Below, piece after piece: positions 1 to 6,822 of a stretch of 14,975 nt of DNA. The stretch's first letter is position 1. Each line of letters begins with the position of its first letter. The stretch is from Betaproteobacteria bacterium (GTDB lineage: Bacteria > Pseudomonadota > Gammaproteobacteria > Burkholderiales > Burkholderiaceae_E): the NCBI GenBank assembly GCA_009922405.1, contig RFVZ01000037.1, positions 1-14,975 of the forward strand, read 5' to 3'. The notes under the pieces are model-generated. The model was not told the DNA's origin. It did not search any database and was given only the letters and a program-made list of their open reading frames with translations. The position numbers were made by a program, and so were the translations under genes.

Positions 1-1
1 T

Positions 2-1267
2 GGGTGGCGGGGCGCGACGCTCGATAATCTGCAGCGCCTGGGAACGGATTATCCGACCCTAAAGGTGATCAAGCTCGAGCAGAACTATCGTTCGTGTCAG
101 CATATCCTGAATGCTGCCAATCAGGTGATCCGCGCCAATCCAAAGTTGTTTGAGAAGACCCTTTGGTCCGAGCTTGGGCCAGGTGATCCGGTGCTGGTGA
201 GTGCCTGTGAAGATGACGAGGAGGAGGCCGAACGGATCGCGGTGCGAATCTCTGCGATGAAATTCGAGCGCCGCGCGCGGTTCGCCGATTTCGCCGTGCT
301 GTACCGGTCAAACCAGCAGGCAAGAATCCTCGAGCAGGCGCTGCGCAAGCAGCACATTCCTTACACCGTCACCGGGGGGACGTCCTTTTTTGAGCGATCC
401 GAGGTCCGAGATCTGGCGGCCTACCTGCGGCTGCTGGTCAATGATGACGATGACCCTGCATTTATTCGGGCGGTGACGACCCCGCGCCGAGGGATTGGTG
501 CGGCCACGCTGGAGACCTTGGGGGCACTGGCTGGCGAGCGTCAGTGTTCACTGCTGGCGGCGCTCTTTGAGACCGCGGCGGAGTCCAGGCTAGCGGCAAG
601 ACAGCTCACCCCTTTGCGCGAATTTGGCGCGTTCATCCACCGATTTACCTGGCGCGCGGAGCGCGAGACCGTGGCGGTCGTCATCGATGATTTGCTCGCG
701 GCGATCGCTTATCGGGACTGGTTGTTCGATAACGAACCCGACCGCCAGGCTTCACAGCGCTGGCAGAACGTCTGTGAATTTGTCGACTGGATCAAACGTC
801 GGGCCGAGGAGGATGGACGTAACCTGTTGGAGATGGCGCAACTGATGGCCCTGGCTTCGCGGCTCGACGGACGCGAGGACGATTCGGATTCAGTGCGACT
901 GTCAACCCTGCATGCCGCCAAAGGGCTCGAGTGGCCTCACGTGTTCCTGGCGGGTGTTGAGGAGGGCTTACTGCCCTCGAGCGTTGGCCTCGAGGACGAG
1001 GCGGCCGACGCCATCGTGCGGTTTGAAGAGGAGCGACGTTTGATGTACGTCGGGATCACTCGAGCGCAACGTTCGCTTCAGGTGTCGTGGTGCCGTCAAC
1101 GCAGCCGTGGGCGCGAACGCGTGGAGGAGCGCGAGCCCTCACGATTTATCGCCGAGATGGGCCTGGATCGAGCGTTAGAAAAAACGCCCGACCTATCGCC
1201 TGAGCAAAAGGCCCAGACCCCTCAGGAACGGATTGCGGCCTTGCAGGCCTTGTTGCGCAAGTCCTAG
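2..1267 (+). CDS. rep: ATP-dependent DNA helicase Rep, C-terminal part (5' end outside window)
   Basis: This is a superfamily 1A 3'-5' DNA helicase that helps replication forks pass bound proteins; it acts on DNA in the cytoplasm. The reading frame is open from base 2, so about 421 C-terminal residues are visible and the Walker A half lies upstream. The first visible residues, GWRGATLDN, are the end of helicase motif III. They are followed by LEQNYRS (motif IV), then STLHAAKGLEWPHVFLAG (motif V) and the arginine-finger motif VI, RRLMYVGITRAQ. The wording of the WRGATLDN to LEQNYRS stretch and the following SELGPGDP are closer to Rep than to UvrD or PcrA, as recalled without an alignment. The gene ends with TAG at 1265-1267 and converges on the cytochrome gene 22 bp away. 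I see no terminator hairpin between them. Confidence 0.93.
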   Translation, partial: GWRGATLDNLQRLGTDYPTLKVIKLEQNYRSCQHILNAANQVIRANPKLFEKTLWSELGPGDPVLVSACEDDEEEAERIAVRISAMKFERRARFADFAVLYRSNQQARILEQALRKQHIPYTVTGGTSFFERSEVRDLAAYLRLLVNDDDDPAFIRAVTTPRRGIGAATLETLGALAGERQCSLLAALFETAAESRLAARQLTPLREFGAFIHRFTWRAERETVAVVIDDLLAAIAYRDWLFDNEPDRQASQRWQNVCEFVDWIKRRAEEDGRNLLEMAQLMALASRLDGREDDSDSVRLSTLHAAKGLEWPHVFLAGVEEGLLPSSVGLEDEAADAIVRFEEERRLMYVGITRAQRSLQVSWCRQRSRGRERVEEREPSRFIAEMGLDRALEKTPDLSPEQKAQTPQERIAALQALLRKS

Positions 1268-1289
1268 CGGATTTATCGAGCCCACTATT

Positions 1290-1814
1290 TTATTTAGCCG
1301 GCTCTTCAAATTTGGCGCCGCCGGCGTTGGCCATGTGCACCACGGCCCGACCCACTTCCACGTCGGCGTATTCCCCGCCGCCCTGAGCCGACATCAGGCC
1401 CTTGCCCTTGAGGGCCGAATTGAGCAGGCCAGGATAGCCCTGACCAATCCGTGGCCCCCAGGCAGCGGCATCACCAAACTTGGGCGCGCCTGCGGCACCA
1501 ACGCCGTGGCAAGCGACGCACTGTGCGTTGTAGACCTCGAGACCGGTTCGCAGAACCTGCGGCGCCGACGCATCCTTGATCTCGAATCGGGCGACCGGTC
1601 GGATCCGCGCCTCAATTGCCTGGGTCGACATGACGTCGCTACCTGCATTGGGCTTCTTGCCCGAGGTGACATAGCTCGCCAAGAGGACGATGACGATCAC
1701 CGGGACGATGAAAGCCAGCAAAATCACTTTGATCAACTGCTGGGGGGTTTTGATCAGCGGTTCGGGCGCCTCATCGTCGGCGTGACCTTGATGATCGTTG
1801 GTTTTATTACTCAT
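1290..1814 (-). CDS. Membrane-anchored cytochrome c5-family monohaem protein
   Basis: This is a 174-residue electron carrier with one covalently bound haem c, exported to the periplasm and tethered to the inner membrane. Residues 1-28 are hydrophilic with many acidic and His residues. Residues 29-47 form one hydrophobic segment that serves as uncleaved signal and anchor. The haem-binding motif is CVACH (C99, C102, H103). The likely distal ligand is M141 in GLMSAQGGG, which matches the MPP(K/R)GG region of cytochrome c5; M161 is an alternative. The last residues are GGAKFEEPAK. The ATG is at 1812-1814; only a weak purine stretch (AAGAG) precedes it. The gene faces tRNA-Arg divergently and ends against rep. 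Membership of the c5 family is clear, but the exact redox partner cannot be read from the sequence. Confidence 0.9.
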   Translation of the reverse strand: MSNKTNDHQGHADDEAPEPLIKTPQQLIKVILLAFIVPVIVIVLLASYVTSGKKPNAGSDVMSTQAIEARIRPVARFEIKDASAPQVLRTGLEVYNAQCVACHGVGAAGAPKFGDAAAWGPRIGQGYPGLLNSALKGKGLMSAQGGGEYADVEVGRAVVHMANAGGAKFEEPAK

Positions 1815-1892
1815 CGAGCGGCTCTTGGGAGTTGATCAGGCAGAAGTCGATCTTTGGATCGGATGATACGAATCGGAATAATCTCCCCGCGA

Positions 1893-1921
1893 ATGATACC
1901 CACGGATGCGAATTCGGTCAC
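1893..1921 (-). promoter_or_regulatory. Possible sigma-70 promoter for the cytochrome c5 gene
   Basis: On the minus strand there is a -10 hexamer TATCAT (1898-1893). It sits 17 bp downstream of a -35-like GTGACC (1921-1916, 4 of 6 consensus bases). Transcription would start near 1886, giving a leader of about 70 nt. A second TATCAT on the same strand, at 1868-1863, has no matching -35 element. This is an inference from hexamer matches only. Confidence 0.35.
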
Positions 1922-1943
1922 GCGACCGATGGACGCGAACGCG

Positions 1944-1972
1944 TGGACGCTCCCGAATCGACCGAGTATCAT
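1944..1972 (+). promoter_or_regulatory. Likely sigma-70 promoter for tRNA-Arg
   Basis: A -35-like TGGACG (1944-1949, 4 of 6 consensus) and a -10-like TATCAT (1967-1972) are separated by exactly 17 bp. The predicted start, near 1979, lies about 14 nt before the mature tRNA. The bases just after the -10 are CTGGGG, a GC-rich discriminator of the kind found in stable-RNA promoters under stringent control. The geometry is directly visible; the regulation is inferred. Confidence 0.55.
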
Positions 1973-1992
1973 CTGGGGTTCTCGACAGACCC

Positions 1993-2068
1993 GCGCCTGT
2001 AGCTCAGTGGATAGAGTACTGGCCTCCGAAGCCAGGGGTCGCTGGTTCGATCCCAGCCAGGCGCGCCA
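1993..2068 (+). tRNA. tRNA-Arg, anticodon CCG
   Basis: This 76-nt cloverleaf folds cleanly. The acceptor arm is GCGCCTG (1993-1999) paired with CAGGCGC (2058-2064), with discriminator G at 2065 and an encoded CCA at 2066-2068. The D stem is GCTC/GAGT, with a G-T closing pair. The anticodon stem is CTGGC/GCCAG around the loop CTCCGAA, which places anticodon CCG at 2026-2028; it reads the CGG arginine codon. The variable loop is GGGTC. The T arm is GCTGG, loop TTCGATC, CCAGC. No second tRNA follows, and 2069-2129 shows no clear terminator. Confidence 0.97.
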
Positions 2069-2129
2069 ACGGGATTGGCCTACACGGACCCCATTTCATC
2101 AACGGCGAGCCAGGCGAGCTTTAAGGCGC

Positions 2130-2681
2130 TCATTGACTACGGGGCTGTGCGGGCGCAAGCAAGGCTTGGGCTTGTAGGCGGGATTCGATGTCGGTGACCG
2201 AGAGCTTGGAGAGGTCTTTGGCGATGGTGTGCGCGAGGCGCTTTGTGACTTGCGGCGAGAGCTGCGCCCGGACTCGTCCTAGAAACCGCGGGGCTGCAAT
2301 CAGAATCAGATGTTCAAAAGCACCTTCGCGCCGGGCGCCTTCAAGCCGTTGAGCCAACTGTCGGGCGAACTGCCCTTCGAGTTTGTCGTCCGCGCTCGTG
2401 CGGGGTTCGGCGCTATGGCCGGCGCCGTGAATCGTGCCATGGTGACCCGGCGATCCGCTTCCCCCAATCCCAGCACTGCCATAGTGACCTTTCGCATCGG
2501 CATGGCGCTCATGATCGCCCGGCCGGCTCTGCGGCTGCATCAGATCTTCAAGCTCCCGCAGTGGCTCGTCCGAGCGGGATTGAAAGATCCGCGCGCGGCT
2601 GTCATCGGCTACGGCGATCCAGGTTGTGTGTGGAGTGTGTGAACGGGGGGTCTGCATCGGGGTCTGCATCGGGGTCTGCAT
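2130..2681 (-). CDS. Host-attachment / baeRF-like family protein
   Basis: This is a 183-residue soluble protein of the family annotated as 'protein required for attachment to host cells' (Host_attach, related to bacterial archaeo-eukaryotic release-factor-like domains). Family hallmarks are WIAVADDSRARIF (residues 21-33), then LRELEDL, QSRPGD, and the C-terminal block DKLEGQFARQLAQRLEGAR through LILIAAPRFLGRVRAQLS (about 99-142), ending in a KDLSKLS-type segment near 155-161. Its biochemical role is unsettled; the family name comes from a plant-symbiosis phenotype and should not be taken literally. The outermost ATG (2679-2681) has a good Shine-Dalgarno (AGGAG, 8 nt away). That ATG opens three tandem MQTP units. 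Residues about 55-92 form a Gly/His-rich insertion. The gene is divergent from metC. Confidence 0.82.
   Translation of the reverse strand: MQTPMQTPMQTPRSHTPHTTWIAVADDSRARIFQSRSDEPLRELEDLMQPQSRPGDHERHADAKGHYGSAGIGGSGSPGHHGTIHGAGHSAEPRTSADDKLEGQFARQLAQRLEGARREGAFEHLILIAAPRFLGRVRAQLSPQVTKRLAHTIAKDLSKLSVTDIESRLQAQALLAPAQPRSQ
2646..2681 (-). repeat. 12-bp tandem repeat (3 units) carrying three in-frame start codons
   Basis: Read on the minus strand, the unit ATGCAGACCCCG occurs three times from 2681 down to 2646; only the last base of the third copy differs (C for G). Each copy encodes MQTP and offers an in-frame ATG. Only the first ATG has a Shine-Dalgarno sequence. A change in copy number would preserve the reading frame and alter only the N-terminus. 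Confidence 0.95.
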
Positions 2682-2830
2682 GTCGGGCTCTCCTGAATCA
2701 TCGCTTCGCGCTCGGACTTGCAGTTAAGCATCTGCGGTGCCCAGGGCCCTCGGTGGGTTTCTGCGCCGATTTAGACTGTGAAGCCGATGAGCTGATCGAC
2801 CTTCAGTTTGCTTGAGCGGAGTTTTTCCCG

Positions 2831-4135
2831 ATGACGCCCCCTGAATCCCCAGTGATCCCGCCCGCGAACAGGATGCCCGCCATGCACCCAACCCTGCACT
2901 CCACCCCGCGGTCCTCCATGCCCTCCACGACTCGCTATAGCGAAGTCGGCCGGCGCATTGACGCCATGGTGCGAACGGCCAATGTCCCGGTCGTGCGCGC
3001 GTCCAGCGTGCTCTTCGAGTCGCTGGCCGAAGTCGACCAGGCCCTTCAGGACACTGCTCGCGGCGTGCGCCATGCGACGACGTATGGCACGGGTGGGGTA
3101 CCGACCACGATGGCCCTGATGGATGCCGTGGCTGAACTCGAGGGTTGGGGCGCAGCCCCGGCCCTTGACCGGAAAGGCCCGGGAACCCGCGCGGCGTTGG
3201 TGCCCTCGGGCCTGGCGGCGATTGCGCTGGCAGTCTTGGCCTTTGCGGCGAGCGGAGATCATGTGCTGATGCCCGACAGTATTTATGGCCCGGGACGGGC
3301 CCTGGCCCAAGGGCAACTGGCGCGGGCCGGGATTGAGACCACGTTTTATGATCCGAGAATCGATCCGGCGGGTCTGGCGCACCTCATGCGGCCGCGAACG
3401 CGCATTGTCTACCTCGAGAGCCCCGGGAGTTATACGTTCGAAATCCAGGACGTCGCGGGCCTTGCCGCCATGGCGCGCGAGCACGGCGCACTTTCGATGA
3501 TCGATAATGCATGGGGCAGTCCGTTGCACTTTCATCCGTTCGAACATGGTGTCGACGTGTCGATTGTCCCGCTGACCAAATACTGGGGCGGTCATGCGGA
3601 CGTGTTGATGGGCGCGGTGGTCGTTACCGACGAACTTTGGCCAACCCTCTGGCGTGCGGTGCGCGGTCTTGGGTTGTGTGTGTCGAGCGATGATGCCTGG
3701 TTGGTCTTGCGCGGGCTCCGTACGCTCCCGCAGCGAGTGGCGCAACATGAGGTGTCCGCGATCGCGGTGGCGCAATGGCTGCAGCGCCATGACGGGGTTG
3801 TCCGGGTGCTACATCCTGCGCTCCCTGATCATCCGGATCATGCGCTCTGGCGGCGGGACTTTTCCGGAAGCTGCGGGCTGTTTTCAGTCGAACTCGAGCG
3901 CGGGCTAGAAAGCCGGGTGGCCGCCTTGGTCGAGGGCCGGCGCCATTTCGGCATCGGCTACTCGTGGGGCGGTTTCGAGAGCCTGATCATGCCAGCTCGC
4001 CTACAAGGCCTGAGGACCATGAAGCCCTGGGACGGTGGGCCATTGGTTCGGCTGCACGTTGGCCTCGAATCGGTCGCGGATCTCCTGGAGGATCTCGAGC
4101 AAGGTTTTCAGGCCATGGGGATCGCCCCCCGGTAG
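2831..4135 (+). CDS. metC: Cystathionine beta-lyase (PLP-dependent)
   Basis: This is a cytosolic enzyme of the Cys/Met-metabolism PLP family that splits cystathionine into homocysteine, pyruvate and ammonia, the penultimate methionine step. The catalytic lysine is K250 in VPLTKYWGGHADVLMG. The cofactor-binding aspartate is D225 in MIDNAW, and YLESPGSYTFEIQD (194-207) is the typical substrate/cofactor strand. Family similarity begins near residue 32 (STTRYSEVGRR), so the first 30 residues, rich in Pro, Ser and Thr, are an extra tail or a mis-chosen start. I keep ATG 2831 because GGAG at 2818-2821 lies 9 nt upstream; ATGs at 2873, 2882 and 2918 lack one. From M30 the protein would be 405 residues, close to E. 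coli MetC. The overall pattern fits MetC better than cystathionine gamma-synthase, though related lyases are possible. argS follows after 9 bp. Confidence 0.9.
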   Translation: MTPPESPVIPPANRMPAMHPTLHSTPRSSMPSTTRYSEVGRRIDAMVRTANVPVVRASSVLFESLAEVDQALQDTARGVRHATTYGTGGVPTTMALMDAVAELEGWGAAPALDRKGPGTRAALVPSGLAAIALAVLAFAASGDHVLMPDSIYGPGRALAQGQLARAGIETTFYDPRIDPAGLAHLMRPRTRIVYLESPGSYTFEIQDVAGLAAMAREHGALSMIDNAWGSPLHFHPFEHGVDVSIVPLTKYWGGHADVLMGAVVVTDELWPTLWRAVRGLGLCVSSDDAWLVLRGLRTLPQRVAQHEVSAIAVAQWLQRHDGVVRVLHPALPDHPDHALWRRDFSGSCGLFSVELERGLESRVAALVEGRRHFGIGYSWGGFESLIMPARLQGLRTMKPWDGGPLVRLHVGLESVADLLEDLEQGFQAMGIAPR

Positions 4136-4138
4136 AAT
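4133..4138 (+). promoter_or_regulatory. -10-like hexamer abutting the argS start
   Basis: TAGAAT (5 of 6 matches to TATAAT) lies 6 nt before the argS ATG and contains the metC stop codon TAG. A start 7 nt after the hexamer would fall on the A of the ATG, giving a leaderless transcript. No convincing -35 sits at the right distance, and no Shine-Dalgarno precedes argS. This is a suggestion only. Confidence 0.3.
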
Positions 4139-4144
4139 CGTCGC

Positions 4145-5914
4145 ATGTTATCCGAGCACCGATTGCAAATTGCCGCCCGATTGGCGGCGGCTGTCACGCC
4201 TTTTGCGGAGCAGGCTGGGCTTGCGACGCCTGTAATCACGCTCGAGCGACCCAAGCAGGCCAGTCACGGCGATCTGGCTTGCAGCATCGCCTTGCAACTG
4301 GCCAAGCCGCTTGGGCGCCCCCCTCGAGAGGTGGCGCAGGCGCTGGTTTTTGCCCTCAATCAGGATCCGTTGGCAGCGCCCCTGGTGGCGGGGGCGGAGA
4401 TTGCCGGGCCCGGGTTCATCAACTTGCGGGTGACCCCCGCCGTTCGGACGGCCGCGGTGACCCGGGCATTGCACGAAGGCGCCGATTTTGGCCGCGGCCA
4501 GCGGGGTGCGGGTCGACCGTTGTTGATTGAGTTTGTCTCGGCTAATCCGACTGGGCCGCTTCATGTGGGTCATGGCCGACAGGGTGCGCTCGGGGATGTG
4601 TTGGCAGCGCTCCTTGAAGCCGACGGCTGGGCCGTATCGAGAGAGTTTTACTACAACGATGCGGGCAACCAAATCCAGAATTTGGCGCTTTCCGTTCAGG
4701 CACGAGCTCGTGGCGTCGCGCCCGATTCGGAGGCCTTCCCCGAAGACGGTTACCGCGGGGAATACATTGCCGAGATTGCGCAGCGTTTCCTGGCTCGAGA
4801 GTCGGTGGCGGCGCGAGATGTCGCTGTCGTGGTGGCCAGTGGCGATGTGGACGATCTGGATGCAATCCGGAGATTTGCGGTGGCCTGCCTGCGCCACGAG
4901 CAGGACCTCGATTTGCAGGCCTTTGGGATTCGATTTGATCGCTACTACCTCGAGAGCTCGCTCTACACCGAGGGACGAGTGACTGGCGTGGTGGATGCAC
5001 TGTTGCGGGCCGGACACGCCTTCGAAGCGGACGGTGCGTTGTGGCTGCGATCGACGTCCTGGGGCGATGACAAAGATCGCGTGATGCGCAAGTCCGATGG
5101 CACTTTTACGTACTTTGTGCCCGATGTTGCCTATCACCAGACCAAGTGGGAGCGCGGCTTCGCGCGCGCGATCAATGTTCAGGGCAGTGATCACCACGGC
5201 ACGATCACCCGGGTGCGCGCGGGTCTTCAGGCGCTGGGCATCGGAATCCCGCAGGGTTGGCCAGATTACGTGTTGCACCAGATGGTCACGGTCATGCGTG
5301 GGGGCGAAGAGGTCAAGATCAGCAAGCGCGCGGGTGGATATGTGACGTTGCGCGATTTGATCGACTGGTCCGGCGCGACCCTTGAAAGAGGTCGGGATGC
5401 GGTGAGATTTTTCTTGATATCTCGGAAGGCCGACGCAGAATTTGCCTTTGATATCGATCTGGCTCGCTCCCAGAGTGACGAAAATCCGGTTTATTACGTG
5501 CAGTATGCGCACGCCAGAATCTGCTCGGTGCTCGCGCAACGCAATCCAAGCCCGGTCGCCGGTCCAGGTGTCGAGCCAGCCGTGGACGTTGCAACCGTCC
5601 TGGCAGCTGATCTTGCGGCGGATTGTGCCGCAGATCTGACGTGCCTGGACACTCCGGCTGAAATCGCCTTGATGGCGCGTCTGGCAGAGTGGCCCGATAC
5701 CGTTCGGGATTCGGTCGATGAACTGTCGCCCCACCTTTTGGCCTATTATTTGCGGGACCTCGCGGCAGACTTTCATAGCTTTTACAATGCGCAGCGCGTG
5801 CTGGTCGATGACGCGCGGCTGCGCGCAGCGCGACTCGCCTTGTTGGCGGCTACTCGTCAGGTCTTGCGTAATGGGTTGGCATTGATCGGGGTTTCCGCCC
5901 CGCAGAGGATGTGA
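4145..5914 (+). CDS. argS: Arginyl-tRNA synthetase
   Basis: This class I aminoacyl-tRNA synthetase charges tRNA-Arg in the cytoplasm. It has 589 residues, a usual length. The N-terminal Add1 domain occupies about residues 1-110. The HIGH signature is HVGH in SANPTGPLHVGHGRQG (about 129-144), followed by FYYNDAGNQI. The KMSKS-type loop is VKISKRAGGYVTLRDL, the K(I/M)SKRAG form common in this branch. The C-terminal anticodon-binding DALR domain begins near YYVQYAHARICSVLA and ends at NGLALIGVSAPQRM. The ATG follows the metC stop by 9 bp with no visible Shine-Dalgarno, so translation may be coupled to metC or leaderless. The stop TGA (5912-5914) is 2 bp before the SPOR gene. Arginine-tRNA charging sits about 2 kb from a tRNA-Arg gene, which is probably coincidence. 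Confidence 0.97.
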   Translation: MLSEHRLQIAARLAAAVTPFAEQAGLATPVITLERPKQASHGDLACSIALQLAKPLGRPPREVAQALVFALNQDPLAAPLVAGAEIAGPGFINLRVTPAVRTAAVTRALHEGADFGRGQRGAGRPLLIEFVSANPTGPLHVGHGRQGALGDVLAALLEADGWAVSREFYYNDAGNQIQNLALSVQARARGVAPDSEAFPEDGYRGEYIAEIAQRFLARESVAARDVAVVVASGDVDDLDAIRRFAVACLRHEQDLDLQAFGIRFDRYYLESSLYTEGRVTGVVDALLRAGHAFEADGALWLRSTSWGDDKDRVMRKSDGTFTYFVPDVAYHQTKWERGFARAINVQGSDHHGTITRVRAGLQALGIGIPQGWPDYVLHQMVTVMRGGEEVKISKRAGGYVTLRDLIDWSGATLERGRDAVRFFLISRKADAEFAFDIDLARSQSDENPVYYVQYAHARICSVLAQRNPSPVAGPGVEPAVDVATVLAADLAADCAADLTCLDTPAEIALMARLAEWPDTVRDSVDELSPHLLAYYLRDLAADFHSFYNAQRVLVDDARLRAARLALLAATRQVLRNGLALIGVSAPQRM

Positions 5915-5916
5915 GG

Positions 5917-6762
5917 ATGCGCGTTGCGATCGCTCGTCGTCCGATCCGGGGTCTGGCCCGTCGCAGCCGCGGTGGGACATTTGCCGGCCTGCTCGCGGGA
6001 ATCCTGATCGGACTCGGTACGGCACTCTCCGTTGCGATCTTTGTAACTAAAGCGCCAGTTCCTTTTTTGAATAAGGCGACGCGAGCACCGGAGCGGGCGC
6101 TCGATCCGAAGACGCCCGAGGCGGCGCCTGATCCGAACAAGCCGCTGTTTTCTCGCAATCGGGCCGACCCGTCTGCAGCCGCGCCCCCAGAACCCTCGAT
6201 CCTTTTTCCGGGGCCTGACCGGAACGCGCCCACGTCGACCGAACGTCAGGCATCCGAGCCCGAGGTCGAGACGAATCCCTCGCCCGGCGCTTCTTCAGGC
6301 ACATCGGTCCGACCGCCTGTCACCAGCGCCAGCTCAGCCCAGATGCCGCCGACCGTGTTGGCCCCGTCCGCCCAAGCTCTGAGTCCTGCGCCGAACGCGC
6401 CGGCTCGCGTTTCGGTCCCAGCCCAGGGCGCGGCGCCAATGCCACCGAGCGTGGCCGCGGCGCCAGCGTCCGTGCCCGCTCAGGCCGCAGCGCCTGCGCC
6501 CAGCGCGAGCGGATCGAGCGGGGCCAGCGGGGAAGGCTATGTCCTGCAGGCGGGCGCGTTTCGGACGGTAGAAGACGCAGAGGCCATGCGGGGGCGACTT
6601 GCCTTGCTGGGTTTTGAGGCAAGGGTGATTGGCTCTGAGGTCAACGGTTTTGCGGTGCAACGGGTTCGCATCGGCCCATTTGCCCGAATGGACGATATGA
6701 CACGTGCCCGCACCAAGCTGACTGAGAGTGGTATCGAGGTGTCGGTGGTCCGGGTTCGCTAA
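5917..6762 (+). CDS. SPOR-domain membrane protein (FtsN-like)
   Basis: This 281-residue bitopic inner-membrane protein has an Arg-rich cytoplasmic head (residues 1-18). One Gly-rich transmembrane helix (about 20-43) follows, then a long Pro/Ala/Ser linker (about 55-205) and a C-terminal SPOR domain (about 207-281, GYVLQAGAFR to VSVVRVR). SPOR domains bind peptidoglycan stripped of stem peptides at the division site, and this topology is that of FtsN and related division proteins. I chose ATG 5917 over the in-frame GTG at 5911. AGAGG (5904-5908), inside the end of argS, lies 8 nt from the ATG but only 2 nt from the GTG. The gene is tightly coupled to argS and is followed by dsbA 60 bp later. 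Overall similarity outside the SPOR domain cannot be judged, so I give no symbol. Confidence 0.9.
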   Translation: MRVAIARRPIRGLARRSRGGTFAGLLAGILIGLGTALSVAIFVTKAPVPFLNKATRAPERALDPKTPEAAPDPNKPLFSRNRADPSAAAPPEPSILFPGPDRNAPTSTERQASEPEVETNPSPGASSGTSVRPPVTSASSAQMPPTVLAPSAQALSPAPNAPARVSVPAQGAAPMPPSVAAAPASVPAQAAAPAPSASGSSGASGEGYVLQAGAFRTVEDAEAMRGRLALLGFEARVIGSEVNGFAVQRVRIGPFARMDDMTRARTKLTESGIEVSVVRVR

Positions 6763-6822
6763 GGCGCGAAACCGGGGTTCGAGGGTGCACGCCGCCCTGG
6801 TTGAATTTTTCAGAGGATGAAG

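Noticed and set aside
1233..1835. A 200-codon plus-strand frame over the cytochrome gene.
   Set aside because: The CXXCH haem motif and membrane helix are on the minus strand; this frame shows nothing recognisable.
2104..2119. GGCGAGC repeated with a 2-bp gap after tRNA-Arg, considered as a tRNA attachment-site scar or terminator.
   Set aside because: It does not copy the tRNA 3' end, has no T-run, and no integrase or foreign genes lie nearby.
2735..2760. GGGCCC palindrome and CCGAGGG-like stretch between the host-attachment-like gene and metC, considered as an operator or terminator.
   Set aside because: The palindrome is only 6 bp and common in GC-rich DNA; no larger symmetry surrounds it.
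2771..3790. A 339-codon minus-strand frame across metC.
   Set aside because: It is antisense to a well-supported PLP enzyme, has no motif, and its composition is typical of a shadow frame.
4148..6025. A 625-codon open frame on the minus strand covering all of argS, longer than argS itself.
   Set aside because: The argS frame shows full synthetase motifs. The antisense product is Arg/His/Gln-rich with no recognisable domain, and GC-rich codon use keeps opposite frames open by chance.
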